NCBI GenBank assembly: GCA_036502005.1
Contig: DASXZH010000046.1
Coordinates: 1-31,640, forward strand
Length of the DNA stretch: 31,640 nt
Direction: 5' to 3'
Source: DASXZH01 sp036502005
GTDB lineage: Bacteria > Armatimonadota > Fimbriimonadia > Fimbriimonadales > Fimbriimonadaceae
Shown: positions 15,051 to 24,363 of the stretch, in pieces
Layout: each line of letters begins with the position of its first letter
How positions within the stretch are numbered: the first letter of the stretch is position 1
Translations under genes and position numbers: made by a program
The notes under the pieces: generated by a model
The model's database searches: none
What the model saw: only the letters and a program-made list of their open reading frames with translations
What the model was told of the DNA's origin: nothing

Positions 15051-18000
15051 ATTCGAGCCGCAGCGAAGATTCTCGGTTGGGTTTGGGTCTGGATCCCAGT
15101 ATTATTGCTAGGATACTGGGGGCTCATCTACTTGCGAGCTTGCCTCTTCACCCTATCCTCCGCAACTGGTCCCGTCATCCTGGCGTTGCCAACTAAAGCG
15201 GGCAACCTTACCTTTCGCGCGCAGGCATTTCAGATTGATGCGGCACACAACCTCATCCACCTTAGCCAAGCCACGATTACGGCACCCGATGGAACCGTGA
15301 TTGCAAAGGTTCGCAGTGCCAACGTAAGCAATGCCATCCCCGAGAGCCTGGTTGGAGCGCATAAGCCGATCTATGCGACTCTTGTGGACGTTTCTGGCAC
15401 GATCAAGCGCCTGCCAAACGGCGAACTCGATTTTCAGCGCTTTCTTCCCGCCCGCACCGAGACCACCAGTAACATCGCCTACTCCGTAAGGCTTGTGGCG
15501 GGAGATACCACGCCCGCCCACGTTCACCTTATCGATCTGAGGGGCAGCAAGAAATGGGAAAGCGACGCTTATGTGAGCACCTTCAACCTCCAGGGGGTTG
15601 GGCAGCGCTTTACCGCGTCTGCCAATGTTGCGATTGAGGGAATTGGGAAGGCGGTTGCTGAGTTCGATAAAGATCCGGACACCGGCCTCTCCCTAGATGG
15701 AAGAGCTGACCATCTTGATTTGTCGCCTCTGATCGCGCACCTGATTTCTCTGCCGGAAACGGCCAAAGCCACTTTCTTGAGGTCCGTGACGGCCAGAAAC
15801 CTTACCGTTAGCGGACCCGTTCGGGTATTCGTTCCTAACGATGGTCAGACTTCCTTTGATGCAGCGGTTACGGCTGACGCCACCGGTTTGGAATATAAGG
15901 ACCAGTTCGTGGCAGAGTCGGCACACTTCGAGGGCCTGCTCACTTACGCGGGGCTGAAAGGCACCCTTAAGGCAGTTGGCCAGGGTGTAACGGCCTCTTA
16001 CATAGGCGGCCTATCTTGGGGAAAGGAAGCAGTTCTGGGCGGATCTCTACAGGCGCAGTTAACTGGCTCGCAAGGGCTCCCACCTGCTTTAGCAAGGTTT
16101 ATTCCTAAGGGAGCGTCTTTTCAGAACGGGACACTGACCGGTTGGGTTTCTTGGTCGGGCGGAGGCGGCGTTGCCATCAGCGGATCGGCTAAAGCCGATT
16201 CGTTCCTATATCAGAACGAACATGTGGCCAATCCCAGTATCGATTTTAATGCTGCTACCGGGCGCGTCGATCTTGATCTTGTCAGCGCTAACTGGGAAGG
16301 GGCGCCGGTTCATGGCGCTCTCGTTTACACAGCCAAAGACAAAGGTCTAAGCGGCCTGTTGGTTGCCAACCAAGTCTCGCTAGGCTCGTTGGCGGCGCGA
16401 GCGAAACTCAAGAATATCGAGGGCACCGGCAACGTGCAGGCGCTACTGGCAGGAACCACCTTAAACCCGCTGATCACGCTGAGAGCGACAGGCAAAGCTG
16501 CAACTTGGTCGCGTGGGAAGTATTACGATTTGGGAGACGTTGTGGCAGCCGCCCAATATCAAAACGATCGATTAAGGCTCAACCGCCTCTCCGTCGACGG
16601 GCCGGACGGAATCGCAACAGCCCAGGGTATTTGGGACCGCAAGCATAACGCTCTCAAGATTGATGTGGTGGGCAGCGGCGTGCCGCTCGCCGTTCTAGGT
16701 TCGGATATCACTGGCCGCGCCGCGTTCCTCGGCACAGTGACCGGTACCCCTTCCAACCCTAGCGCGAAAGGCAGGGTGGAGATCTATAACGCAGCTTACA
16801 AAGAGCAGCAGGTACCGCTCGTTCTGGCTGACGTAACGGCTAGCAAGCATCAGATAGTAGCCAACCAAGTTGAGGCGTTCAAAGATGCGACCCGCGCAAC
16901 AGGAAACCTCACTTACAATGTTGACTCGACTGCCGTTTCCGGCTCTGCTCAAGCAGGCGGAGTCAGTTTAGGCGAACTCTTTGGTCCAAATGTTGCAGGA
17001 ACCGTTTCACTGCCGAACGCCAACATCGGGGGAACGCTCAAGAGCATCAAAGTGGCAGGCGAGATCAAGGGAGACAACATCGTTGCCGACCGAGTGAAGG
17101 TAGATACCGTTGATGGCCATTTCACTCTTAACGGAAGGGAACTCCAAATGGTGGGGCTCGCGGCAGCATTCGACGAAGGCAGCTTGACCGCTAGCGGCAA
17201 CTACAACTTGGACACTAAACGCGGAAACGTAAACGGCTCTATCAACGGCGTCGGGCTCTCAACTCTCAACTCTTTCCTTCCATCCGATACAGCGGCGACC
17301 GGGGACCTTACGGGCGCCTTCAGCGCCGATCTTCAAGACGGCCTCTTGCTCGCCGCCCAAGCGAGCGGTAACGCCAACAACATTGCCGTAAACGATATCT
17401 TGCTGGGAGCGGGACCGTTCTCCGTCAAAGATTCAGCCGGTCAATGGTCGGGCGGAGTCACCATCGGCGACCTTGAGCGCTACTTGGCTGTGGAAGGGGT
17501 GACTTATAACCAGGCCTCGAAAACGATCCACGCCCAGATTACGGCGTACAACCTAACGCTGCACAACCTTTACGCGGCAGCCCTTCCTTACATCGCCACC
17601 CAGAGTTCCAGCGCTGCCGCCAAAGCGGCGGCAATGATGATCGTGCCGGATTCGCTGAATACTCAGCTACAAACGATGTCCGGCAACCTTAACGCAAACC
17701 TGACTTTGGATGGGAACGTGAAGGATCCGAACCTCAACATCCCAACTCTCGAAGCCACCGATCTTGACGTTTCGGGCGAGCAAAGCGGCACCATTAATGC
17801 GACCGCCTCGAGGACAGATGGAGTGTGGGATCTCAAGTCCTTCACTTGGACTGGTGGCCCGGGAAATGTGAACATGGTGGGCTCAGTTGCTGAAAACGGC
17901 CAAACCCAACTCAGCGGCTCGATGGCCAATTTAAACCCCAGTTGGTTCTCGATCTTTAGCGATGGAATTTCCAAGTTCACGGGCGTTTCAAACGTCACTT

Positions 18001-19598
18001 TCAAAGTTACGGGTCCCACGAAAAACCCGACAATCGATTCGACGCTGGATTATCTTGAAGGGACTTCTACGTCGTCCGACCGGCGTCAACTACAGGTTGC
18101 CGCCAATATAACGAACGGCCAAATCAAAGCATCCGGGACCTATTTTTACGACGGTTTTTCCGGCCCCCTTTCGGCTTTGATCCCGTTCGAGTATCCCTTC
18201 ACCGTTCCAAAAGATAAACCGGTTGTGGCCGATTTAAGCTTCCCTTCGCGCCCTCTTTCGGATTTGACGTCGCTCATTCCTTGGCTCGACACAAAGCGAT
18301 CCAATGGAACGGTCGAGGGAGCGGTGCATGTGCAAGGCACCGCGAACCAGCTCGCCATTACCGGCCAGGCAAACCTTGCGGCTAGCGTCCTTGCCGGCAA
18401 AGGGAGCGATACGACTCTCACGGACGTGGTTGGGAACGTTAACTTCGATGGAAAGTCCCTTAATCTAAATGCTTCCGGAAAGGGATCGAACGGCGGAGCG
18501 ATCTCAATCACGGGTGGAAAGTTTGCGTTAGGCAACGTCTCTGATGCGATCAGCCAATCGTTGGATGCGTTGCTCTTAAACCCCGTCGAAGGGTCCGTAA
18601 ATATCGACCATTTCAAAGTTGTCCAAAAAGGGGCGGATCCGATCAACGCCGTATTAGATGGCGGAATTAATATTAGTGGAAAGATGCAGGCCCCGGATGT
18701 GCGCGGCACGCTTTCGCTGCTTCAGGGGAATATCACGGTTCCAGGAGCGCCGAGTCAGACCCAGGCCAATTTCACGCCCAAAGTCAATCCTCACTTCAAC
18801 GTAGCCCTATCCATTCCGGGCTCGGTTAAAGTAAAGGCAGGGGTTGGAAATTTCCAACTTACCGGCTCCGGCAACCTGACGGGCACTCTTGGATTGCCGA
18901 ATTTGGACGCAAGTCTGGTCGTCGAAAAGGGAACGATTCAGCTACCCAACGCAAGAATTAACATCGATCCGGGCGGCACCGTCCATACAACTTTGGCATC
19001 TAACCCCTATGGAACGCCGTCTGCAAGAGCCGATGTGGATGTGACGGGGACGACGGCGCTCACAGCAAACCCTTACGGAAACATTATTCAGCGCTACGAT
19101 ATCGACCTTCAAGTCCACGGCGACTTGCTTGCGGCTTCAGGACTTCAGATTACGGCGCAAAGCAATCCGCCCGACTTAACCCAGGACAAGATCCTCATGA
19201 TGTTGGGCCAAGGAGGCCTCTTTGAACAGCAGCTTGCGAACCAGGAGCCGTACCGGCCGGATCAACAGCTTCAGCAGGCGCTGTATACGGCACTGCCGCT
19301 GTTTGTCAGCTCCGCCACCAATCAACTTGCCAACGGCCTTGGTTTGGACTATTTGAGTTTTGAATACAACGCACTGGAAGGAATCACCGTGACGGGTGCC
19401 AAATCGCTGTCAAAAAACCTCGTTCTGAGTGCCCGGCGGGAAGTTTCTCAGCCTTTGCCGGGTGAGCCGGTTGTGTGGGATCTCAGGCTTTCTTATCGAC
19501 TTCCCCTAAAGGGAAAGCTGCGAAATCTTAACCTCATCGCGGAATCCAGCCAGTTTTATCCTTATCGACTTTCCCTCGAGTATGGATTCCGATTCTGA
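15051..19598 (+). CDS. tamB: TamB-like outer-membrane translocation/assembly protein, probable ATT start
   Basis: TamB family proteins (AsmA-like) span the periplasm as a long hydrophobic groove and serve outer-membrane protein or lipid delivery with an Omp85 partner, here probably the BamA encoded next. The product is about 1515 residues with long beta-rich repeats of DUF490 type. The C-terminal TamB domain is clear: LMMLGQGGLFEQQ, GLDYLSFEYN, LVLSARREV and a final aromatic GFRF. The only common start codon in frame is TTG 15105, which would cut through the N-terminal signal anchor. The frame continues up to ATT 15051, giving IRAAAKILGWVWVWIPVLL, a proper anchor, behind AAAAGGGG 8 nt upstream. 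I therefore place the start at ATT 15051, with TTG 15105 as the alternative. Confidence 0.88.
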   Translation: MRAAAKILGWVWVWIPVLLLGYWGLIYLRACLFTLSSATGPVILALPTKAGNLTFRAQAFQIDAAHNLIHLSQATITAPDGTVIAKVRSANVSNAIPESLVGAHKPIYATLVDVSGTIKRLPNGELDFQRFLPARTETTSNIAYSVRLVAGDTTPAHVHLIDLRGSKKWESDAYVSTFNLQGVGQRFTASANVAIEGIGKAVAEFDKDPDTGLSLDGRADHLDLSPLIAHLISLPETAKATFLRSVTARNLTVSGPVRVFVPNDGQTSFDAAVTADATGLEYKDQFVAESAHFEGLLTYAGLKGTLKAVGQGVTASYIGGLSWGKEAVLGGSLQAQLTGSQGLPPALARFIPKGASFQNGTLTGWVSWSGGGGVAISGSAKADSFLYQNEHVANPSIDFNAATGRVDLDLVSANWEGAPVHGALVYTAKDKGLSGLLVANQVSLGSLAARAKLKNIEGTGNVQALLAGTTLNPLITLRATGKAATWSRGKYYDLGDVVAAAQYQNDRLRLNRLSVDGPDGIATAQGIWDRKHNALKIDVVGSGVPLAVLGSDITGRAAFLGTVTGTPSNPSAKGRVEIYNAAYKEQQVPLVLADVTASKHQIVANQVEAFKDATRATGNLTYNVDSTAVSGSAQAGGVSLGELFGPNVAGTVSLPNANIGGTLKSIKVAGEIKGDNIVADRVKVDTVDGHFTLNGRELQMVGLAAAFDEGSLTASGNYNLDTKRGNVNGSINGVGLSTLNSFLPSDTAATGDLTGAFSADLQDGLLLAAQASGNANNIAVNDILLGAGPFSVKDSAGQWSGGVTIGDLERYLAVEGVTYNQASKTIHAQITAYNLTLHNLYAAALPYIATQSSSAAAKAAAMMIVPDSLNTQLQTMSGNLNANLTLDGNVKDPNLNIPTLEATDLDVSGEQSGTINATASRTDGVWDLKSFTWTGGPGNVNMVGSVAENGQTQLSGSMANLNPSWFSIFSDGISKFTGVSNVTFKVTGPTKNPTIDSTLDYLEGTSTSSDRRQLQVAANITNGQIKASGTYFYDGFSGPLSALIPFEYPFTVPKDKPVVADLSFPSRPLSDLTSLIPWLDTKRSNGTVEGAVHVQGTANQLAITGQANLAASVLAGKGSDTTLTDVVGNVNFDGKSLNLNASGKGSNGGAISITGGKFALGNVSDAISQSLDALLLNPVEGSVNIDHFKVVQKGADPINAVLDGGINISGKMQAPDVRGTLSLLQGNITVPGAPSQTQANFTPKVNPHFNVALSIPGSVKVKAGVGNFQLTGSGNLTGTLGLPNLDASLVVEKGTIQLPNARINIDPGGTVHTTLASNPYGTPSARADVDVTGTTALTANPYGNIIQRYDIDLQVHGDLLAASGLQITAQSNPPDLTQDKILMMLGQGGLFEQQLANQEPYRPDQQLQQALYTALPLFVSSATNQLANGLGLDYLSFEYNALEGITVTGAKSLSKNLVLSARREVSQPLPGEPVVWDLRLSYRLPLKGKLRNLNLIAESSQFYPYRLSLEYGFRF

Positions 19599-19725
19599 AA
19601 CGTTTTGCCCTCACGAGTGTCTAATTTCAAAACTCGGGGGCCAGGCAAAAATGCGGAAAGAATCATGTGGAAAAGAATCCTTCCTTTTTTCTTGTTGGGC
19701 CATCGAAAGTCGGCCTTTAGCGCGT

Positions 19726-19769
19726 AGACTTGGCAAGTCTTTAATGTTTTAGACGTCTCTTAGACGTCT
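19726..19769. promoter_or_regulatory. Cluster of three AGAC/GTCT palindromes before bamA
   Basis: AGACTTGGCAAGTCT (19726-19740) is a perfect inverted repeat with a 3-bp centre. AGACGTCT occurs at 19751-19758 and again at 19762-19769, 11 bp apart, about one helical turn. All share the AGAC/GTCT half-site. The cluster lies in the 227-bp tamB-bamA spacer, 57 bp before the bamA start, suggesting a regulator-binding region. Confidence 0.4.
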
Positions 19770-19825
19770 CTCTTTAAGATTGGCCGCTCTTGCCTTACAG
19801 AGCCGTACGGATTGGAGGAACGCGT

Positions 19826-21691
19826 TTGAGCATACGGATATGGTTTGTTTTGATGATATTGGCCCTATGTGCAGTTGGAAGTGCACAAACGCCGGCCACT
19901 CCTTCTGCCCCAACGCCGGGGACATTGGCTCCCATCCCGGCTGCGCCCACGCAAACGCCTCCCGCCGACCAATCCACTGTCGGAACTGTAACCGAAATCG
20001 TTATCACGGGCAACCAGCACGTCAATAACGACACGATTCTTATCCGCATGAAAACCAAGGTCGGGCAAGCCTACAAGCCGGACCAACTCGATCAGGATCG
20101 CGATCTGATCGCGCAGTTGGGCTACTTTAAGGCAGTCGACGTTCATGGCGTTCCTCTGGCGGGCAACAACTGGAGGATCAACGTCGATGTTTCGGAATAT
20201 CCGGTTGTCAAAGAATTTCGGGTGACAGGCAACACCGTTCTTCCAACCGATGCGATCCTCAAGGTGGTTACTCTTCGTGTAGACCAGCCTTACAATGCAA
20301 ACCTGGCAGACTCCTCAAACGTCGCCATCGTAAAGCTTTATTCTGACAAGGGCTATTTTGTCGTGCTTACCGACCTTGCCCCGCTAGAGGACTCACCAGG
20401 GACGGTGAACATTGCCATTCACGAACAGCGAGTCAACTCGGTGGGCGTAGAAGGCAACACTCGAACCAAAAACCGGGTGATGCGCCATCTCATCAAGACT
20501 AAAGCGGGCGACGCTTTCAACAGCAAAAAGTGGGACGACGATTACAAGCGCATGGCAACCATCGGGTGGTTTGACAAGGTCACTCTCGACGACAAGATGA
20601 CGCCGGATAATGACGTAGACCTTCTTGCCGTCGTGAAAGAGGGACGAACTGGAGCGGCAACGGTAGGCGTTTCGTTAGACCCCTCAACCGGCCTGGCTGG
20701 CAGCGCAAACCTTAAAGATTCAAACTTCAACGGGACGGGGCAGTCGGTGGGAATTTCATTCCTACAGGCGATCACGGGGGGCGGACCTAGCGTCGACCTT
20801 ACCTACGGCAACCCGTTTATTGACAATCACGATACGTCGTTTTCCGCTTCCCTTTACAGCCACTTGTTCTACCGGTTTACGGGCTCGGGCTTCGGCGAAA
20901 TCGCTTCCACTTCTAGCAGCCTTTACACGGAGCGAAGAACGGGAGGCGTCGTACAATTTATCCGGCCCGTCCAGGAGCAAGTTAACGCTCTTGTCGGTGC
21001 TCGGTATGAGGGAGTTAAGACTTCCGATGTTGGAAGCGCAACTCAGAGCAGCTTCATCCGACAAGACGGAACGGTGGGAACACTCTCCTTTGGCTTGATC
21101 GTAAACCGACGAGATCTGGACCTCGATCCATCGCGTGGGGACTACTTGAGTCTGCTCGTTGAGCCCGGAATGGCTAATATTAACGAGATCGCGGGAGCTA
21201 TCGAAAACAGAGACATCCTTGGCACCCACACCTTCAATCGCGACACGCTTGAATACAAGGTTTATTGGACGCCTCAGCCACCGAGGGGCCGCAATCTGGA
21301 CGCGCCCAGAAAGGTGTTTGCCCTCCGGGTCAAATATGGCACGATCACAGGATTCGCACCGTTCTTCGAGCAGTTCTTCATGGGAGGCGCGGACACGCTT
21401 CGAGGCTACGACGACGAACGATATTGGGGAACCCAGGAACTGTTGACCACCTTGGAATATCGGTATCCTATCCAAAAGTCTTTCGACCTGGTGCCGTTTG
21501 TGGATTATGGGGGCGCTTGGGGAGGATACGGCTCCGTCAACACGTATTACCAGTACAACTCTTTGAGATTGCATCTGGACTACGGCCTGGGCGTTCGCTT
21601 CAGAACCCCGCTTGGCCAGGTGGGCATTTACTTTGCGCTTAATGAGCGCGGCGGCGGAAGAACCACGTTCCTTATCGGACCTGCATTTTAA
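19826..21691 (+). CDS. bamA: BamA/Omp85 outer-membrane protein assembly factor
   Basis: This is the central pore that inserts beta-barrel proteins into the outer membrane. From TTG 19826 the product has 621 residues: signal peptide (IWFVLMILALCAVGSA), a Pro/Thr-rich linker (~22-50), then three POTRA domains whose first strands read EIVITGNQHV, EFRVTGNTVL and SVGVEGNTRT. The 16-strand barrel follows, with the LRGY motif (GGADTLRGYDDE, conserved VRGF/Y in Omp85 loop 6) and a terminal Phe. E. coli BamA has five POTRAs and ~810 residues, so this is a short form. TTG 19826 is chosen over TTG 19790 because GGAGGA lies 6 nt before it and the signal peptide begins there. Confidence 0.94.
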   Translation: MSIRIWFVLMILALCAVGSAQTPATPSAPTPGTLAPIPAAPTQTPPADQSTVGTVTEIVITGNQHVNNDTILIRMKTKVGQAYKPDQLDQDRDLIAQLGYFKAVDVHGVPLAGNNWRINVDVSEYPVVKEFRVTGNTVLPTDAILKVVTLRVDQPYNANLADSSNVAIVKLYSDKGYFVVLTDLAPLEDSPGTVNIAIHEQRVNSVGVEGNTRTKNRVMRHLIKTKAGDAFNSKKWDDDYKRMATIGWFDKVTLDDKMTPDNDVDLLAVVKEGRTGAATVGVSLDPSTGLAGSANLKDSNFNGTGQSVGISFLQAITGGGPSVDLTYGNPFIDNHDTSFSASLYSHLFYRFTGSGFGEIASTSSSLYTERRTGGVVQFIRPVQEQVNALVGARYEGVKTSDVGSATQSSFIRQDGTVGTLSFGLIVNRRDLDLDPSRGDYLSLLVEPGMANINEIAGAIENRDILGTHTFNRDTLEYKVYWTPQPPRGRNLDAPRKVFALRVKYGTITGFAPFFEQFFMGGADTLRGYDDERYWGTQELLTTLEYRYPIQKSFDLVPFVDYGGAWGGYGSVNTYYQYNSLRLHLDYGLGVRFRTPLGQVGIYFALNERGGGRTTFLIGPAF

Positions 21692-21717
21692 TCAAACTTT
21701 TTAAAACGGAGCTATTA

Positions 21718-22353
21718 GTGAAAATCAATGTATCGAATTTAGGCTGGATTATTGCTGTTGGCCTAGCGGCCATTATGCTTGGAAGCGGATTCCAAAGCCC
21801 AACTCTGAAAGTGGGCACGGCTGACCTGGAAAAGGTGATGTCCAGCAGCGACTACTGGATCAGCAACGAATCCACGTACAACGACTACGTAAAAAAGCGA
21901 TCGGACTTTTTGCAGTTCTTCAACCAGAACCGCATGATGACAACCAGCGAAGTCACCAAGATGAAAGAGCTCTCTTTGGCCGATAACCCTACTGCTCAAC
22001 AGAAGTCAGACCTCGATAAACTTAAATCTCAGGTCACGGATGAGCAAAAATCAGAACAAGAGCTGGGTCTTAAAAGCAATTTGACCCCGGACGAGCGCGC
22101 CAAACTTACAGAGTTTAACTCGCGCGAGACTGCCAACGGGCAAGATCTGCAAAACCTGAATCAGCAGTTTACGCAGGACATCTCAGATAAAAAAGCTTCC
22201 ATCATAAGTGCCGCCATGGATAAAGCCAAGTTGGCCGTTCAAACGGTTGGAAGAGCACAGGGCTTCACAGTTGTTTTGAGCACAGCTGCCGCCCCTTATT
22301 CTGCAAACGATATTACAACGGACGCGATTAAATCGATGAATGCCCAAAAATAG
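21718..22353 (+). CDS. Skp/OmpH-like periplasmic chaperone
   Basis: The 211-residue protein has an N-terminal hydrophobic signal (LGWIIAVGLAAIMLGSG) followed by KVGTADLEKVMSSS, the typical opening of OmpH/Skp proteins (normally IAVVD..KV). Residues ~45-165 are charged and helical, consistent with the coiled-coil tentacles. The C-terminal QTVGRAQGFTVVLSTAAAPYSANDIT resembles the family's closing strands. Skp carries unfolded outer-membrane proteins across the periplasm; placement between bamA and lpxD is the classical arrangement for skp. GTG 21718 has GGAG 6 nt upstream. Sequence similarity is moderate, and context adds much to the call. Confidence 0.82.
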   Translation: MKINVSNLGWIIAVGLAAIMLGSGFQSPTLKVGTADLEKVMSSSDYWISNESTYNDYVKKRSDFLQFFNQNRMMTTSEVTKMKELSLADNPTAQQKSDLDKLKSQVTDEQKSEQELGLKSNLTPDERAKLTEFNSRETANGQDLQNLNQQFTQDISDKKASIISAAMDKAKLAVQTVGRAQGFTVVLSTAAAPYSANDITTDAIKSMNAQK

Positions 22354-23356
22354 ACGATATCTATTTTTCCTTCTTTTAGCAGGGACCGCAGGTTGCGCAT
22401 CTAAGCAACAGGCGGTCTTTGTCGATTTAGATAAGGTCGCCGCTTCCGAATCGCTGGAAAGACCGGTGGCCGTGGCGAAACCTCCGCCTGCGCCAAGTTT
22501 TACCGGTTCGAAGCTGAGTTTTCCCGAAATGCCCGCTTCAGTGTACCGGCTGGGGTCCGATAAGGAACGCGTGCAGGAAGTGGAAAGAGTTATGGAGCAA
22601 AGTCGGCAGCAGGCGTTGATTCAGATTGCAGCAAGGCTAAAGGACGCCTATTTGGCTTCGATCAACTCCGCAGAGACATTGGCCTTCGCCAACTTCGCGA
22701 AAAATGATACGAATTACCAAACTGCGATCGACGCTGTACATCAGAAATTCCTTGTATATGCCGATAAGAGGGGCCCTCTGGTTGCGCGTTTGGTGCTACC
22801 GGTCGGGTTCCCTGATCCGGACCCCAAATCCCAAACGCCACCACCAAGGTCGGGCACGGTTGCGTATAACCAATTTCAACTTGCCGTTAAATTGCGGGCT
22901 CAAATAGCTGAGCTCGATAAGGATTTCAAGCAGGAAGAGATAGCGATTTTTGCAAAGACTTCGAAAGCAATACAAGACAAGCGACAAAGTCTGCAACAAG
23001 ATTTCGAAAAGCAGCGAGCGGCAGCGGATGCAGAGGCGCAGAAGCAGGCTCTAGCGGAAGTGCAGCTTCAGCAAGCGAACCTTCGCACCGTGCTAGCCGA
23101 TAAGAGCGTGGTGGTATTTCCGGCTGAACCCGGGCACAGCGTAACCGTGGCCGGTTCCACCACTCCCCCTTCCCCACCAACTGTTAACCAGCCCGGGGAG
23201 GCTGAGCTAACCCAACGAATGCGGGATGCCGATCTTTCCGATCTCAAGATTTGGGCGGCGCTGCACTCGTACGTGATATCCTCAACACCTAGGGGTGCAC
23301 GAGATGCCACCACCGATTTTATTCAATGGAAAAAAGCCCACCTCGCTACACCTTGA
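22340..23356 (+). CDS. Putative coiled-coil lipoprotein between skp and lpxD
   Basis: The 338-residue product has a lipoprotein-type signal peptide, RRYLFFLLLAGTAGC, with the modified cysteine at ~19 (lipobox TAGC, slightly off consensus). A Pro-rich stretch follows (~45-55), and then charged helices (~65-120 and ~180-250, rich in Gln, Glu, Lys and Ala) that should form coiled coils. The middle segment ARLVLPVGFPDPDP is Pro-rich. Overlap with the skp-like gene (14 bp) and with lpxD (31 bp) shows tight coupling in the envelope operon. I do not recognise the family; a second Skp-like or envelope-spacer role is conceivable from the coil content and position. Confidence 0.7.
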   Translation: MPKNRRYLFFLLLAGTAGCASKQQAVFVDLDKVAASESLERPVAVAKPPPAPSFTGSKLSFPEMPASVYRLGSDKERVQEVERVMEQSRQQALIQIAARLKDAYLASINSAETLAFANFAKNDTNYQTAIDAVHQKFLVYADKRGPLVARLVLPVGFPDPDPKSQTPPPRSGTVAYNQFQLAVKLRAQIAELDKDFKQEEIAIFAKTSKAIQDKRQSLQQDFEKQRAAADAEAQKQALAEVQLQQANLRTVLADKSVVVFPAEPGHSVTVAGSTTPPSPPTVNQPGEAELTQRMRDADLSDLKIWAALHSYVISSTPRGARDATTDFIQWKKAHLATP

Positions 23357-24363
23357 GCTCGCTGGCGGAATTGCTCGGAGGGACTGCGGATGGACCCGCC
23401 GACAAGCCATTGGATCAGCCGATTCCAGCCGGCGATTGCGACCCGCTGGGGGTGACGTTCGCCGAAAACGACAAATATCTGGCCCTTGCAGAAGCGGTAG
23501 ATGTTGGCGCGATTATTGTTGGCAAGGAAATGCGGGCTTCCGAAAAAGCTTTGATTCGGGTCGAGTCCCCGCGCATGGCTTTTGGGATGCTGCTCTCTAT
23601 GTCCGAGCGGCCCATGTCGATTTCAGTGGGAATACACACAACAGCCGTAGTAGACCCCTCAGCTTCTGTTCATCCCGCAGCGTCGATTGGGGCTTATGTG
23701 GTGATTCAACCTGGCGTAAAAATTGAGCGCGGGGCTAAGATCTTTCCTTTTGTGTTCGTTGGCGATGATTGCGAGATTTGCAAGAACGCAGTTTTGTATC
23801 CTCACGCGGTTTTATATCGGGATGTTTTCGTAGGGGCGAATTCAGTTATTCATAGCGGAGCGATTGTCGGGGCGGATGGATTTGGCTACGTTTGGACGGG
23901 GCAATCCCGAATGAAAGTGCCGCAGGTTGGGAGCGTAATTATTGAAGCCGATGCCGAGATAGGCGCAAACTCGACCATCGATCGGGCTACAGCCGGGGCG
24001 ACAACGATTGGGGAAGGCGTAAAGCTGGACAACCTGGTTCAGATTGCGCATAACGTTTCGATTGGCGACCACTCAGTTATTGCTGCCCAGTCTGGAATTA
24101 GCGGCAGCACCAAGGTTGGAAAGCGGGTGGTGATGGGCGGCAATGTGGGCACGACAGACCATGTGAATATCACCGACGATGTGGTTCTTGGCGGTCGCTC
24201 CAGTGTGGGTTGGGATCTTACCGAGCCAGGGGCTTATTTCGGCACGCCAGCGATTCCGGGAGCAGAGGCAAAACGCTCCATGCTTTTGATTCCTAAGTTG
24301 CCGGAGTTGCTCTCGAGGATTCGGGCCTTGGAGAAGAAGGTTCGGGAGTTGGAGAAGGATTGA
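23326..24363 (+). CDS. lpxD: UDP-3-O-acylglucosamine N-acyltransferase LpxD
   Basis: LpxD adds the second acyl chain to UDP-3-O-acyl-glucosamine, the third step of lipid A synthesis, in the cytosol. The 345-residue product has the N-terminal uridine-binding domain (~1-100), then a left-handed beta-helix of hexapeptide repeats (~105-300). The catalytic His242 is in NLVQIAHNVSIGDHSVIAAQSGI, and GADGFGYVW is the conserved substrate loop. A C-terminal helix (ALEKKVRELEKD) closes the protein. It overlaps the lipoprotein gene by 31 bp and lpxC by 4 bp. Confidence 0.96.
   Translation: MEKSPPRYTLSSLAELLGGTADGPADKPLDQPIPAGDCDPLGVTFAENDKYLALAEAVDVGAIIVGKEMRASEKALIRVESPRMAFGMLLSMSERPMSISVGIHTTAVVDPSASVHPAASIGAYVVIQPGVKIERGAKIFPFVFVGDDCEICKNAVLYPHAVLYRDVFVGANSVIHSGAIVGADGFGYVWTGQSRMKVPQVGSVIIEADAEIGANSTIDRATAGATTIGEGVKLDNLVQIAHNVSIGDHSVIAAQSGISGSTKVGKRVVMGGNVGTTDHVNITDDVVLGGRSSVGWDLTEPGAYFGTPAIPGAEAKRSMLLIPKLPELLSRIRALEKKVRELEKD

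Noticed and set aside
15105..15107. TTG as the tamB start
   Set aside because: It would remove the charged N-terminus and half of the signal anchor, and no ribosome-binding site precedes it; kept only as an alternative.
18146..18709. 187-codon minus-strand ORF inside tamB
   Set aside because: Antisense shadow of the intact tamB frame with no recognisable motif.
20762..21574. 270-codon minus-strand ORF inside bamA
   Set aside because: Antisense shadow of the barrel region, no ribosome-binding site, and no family resemblance.
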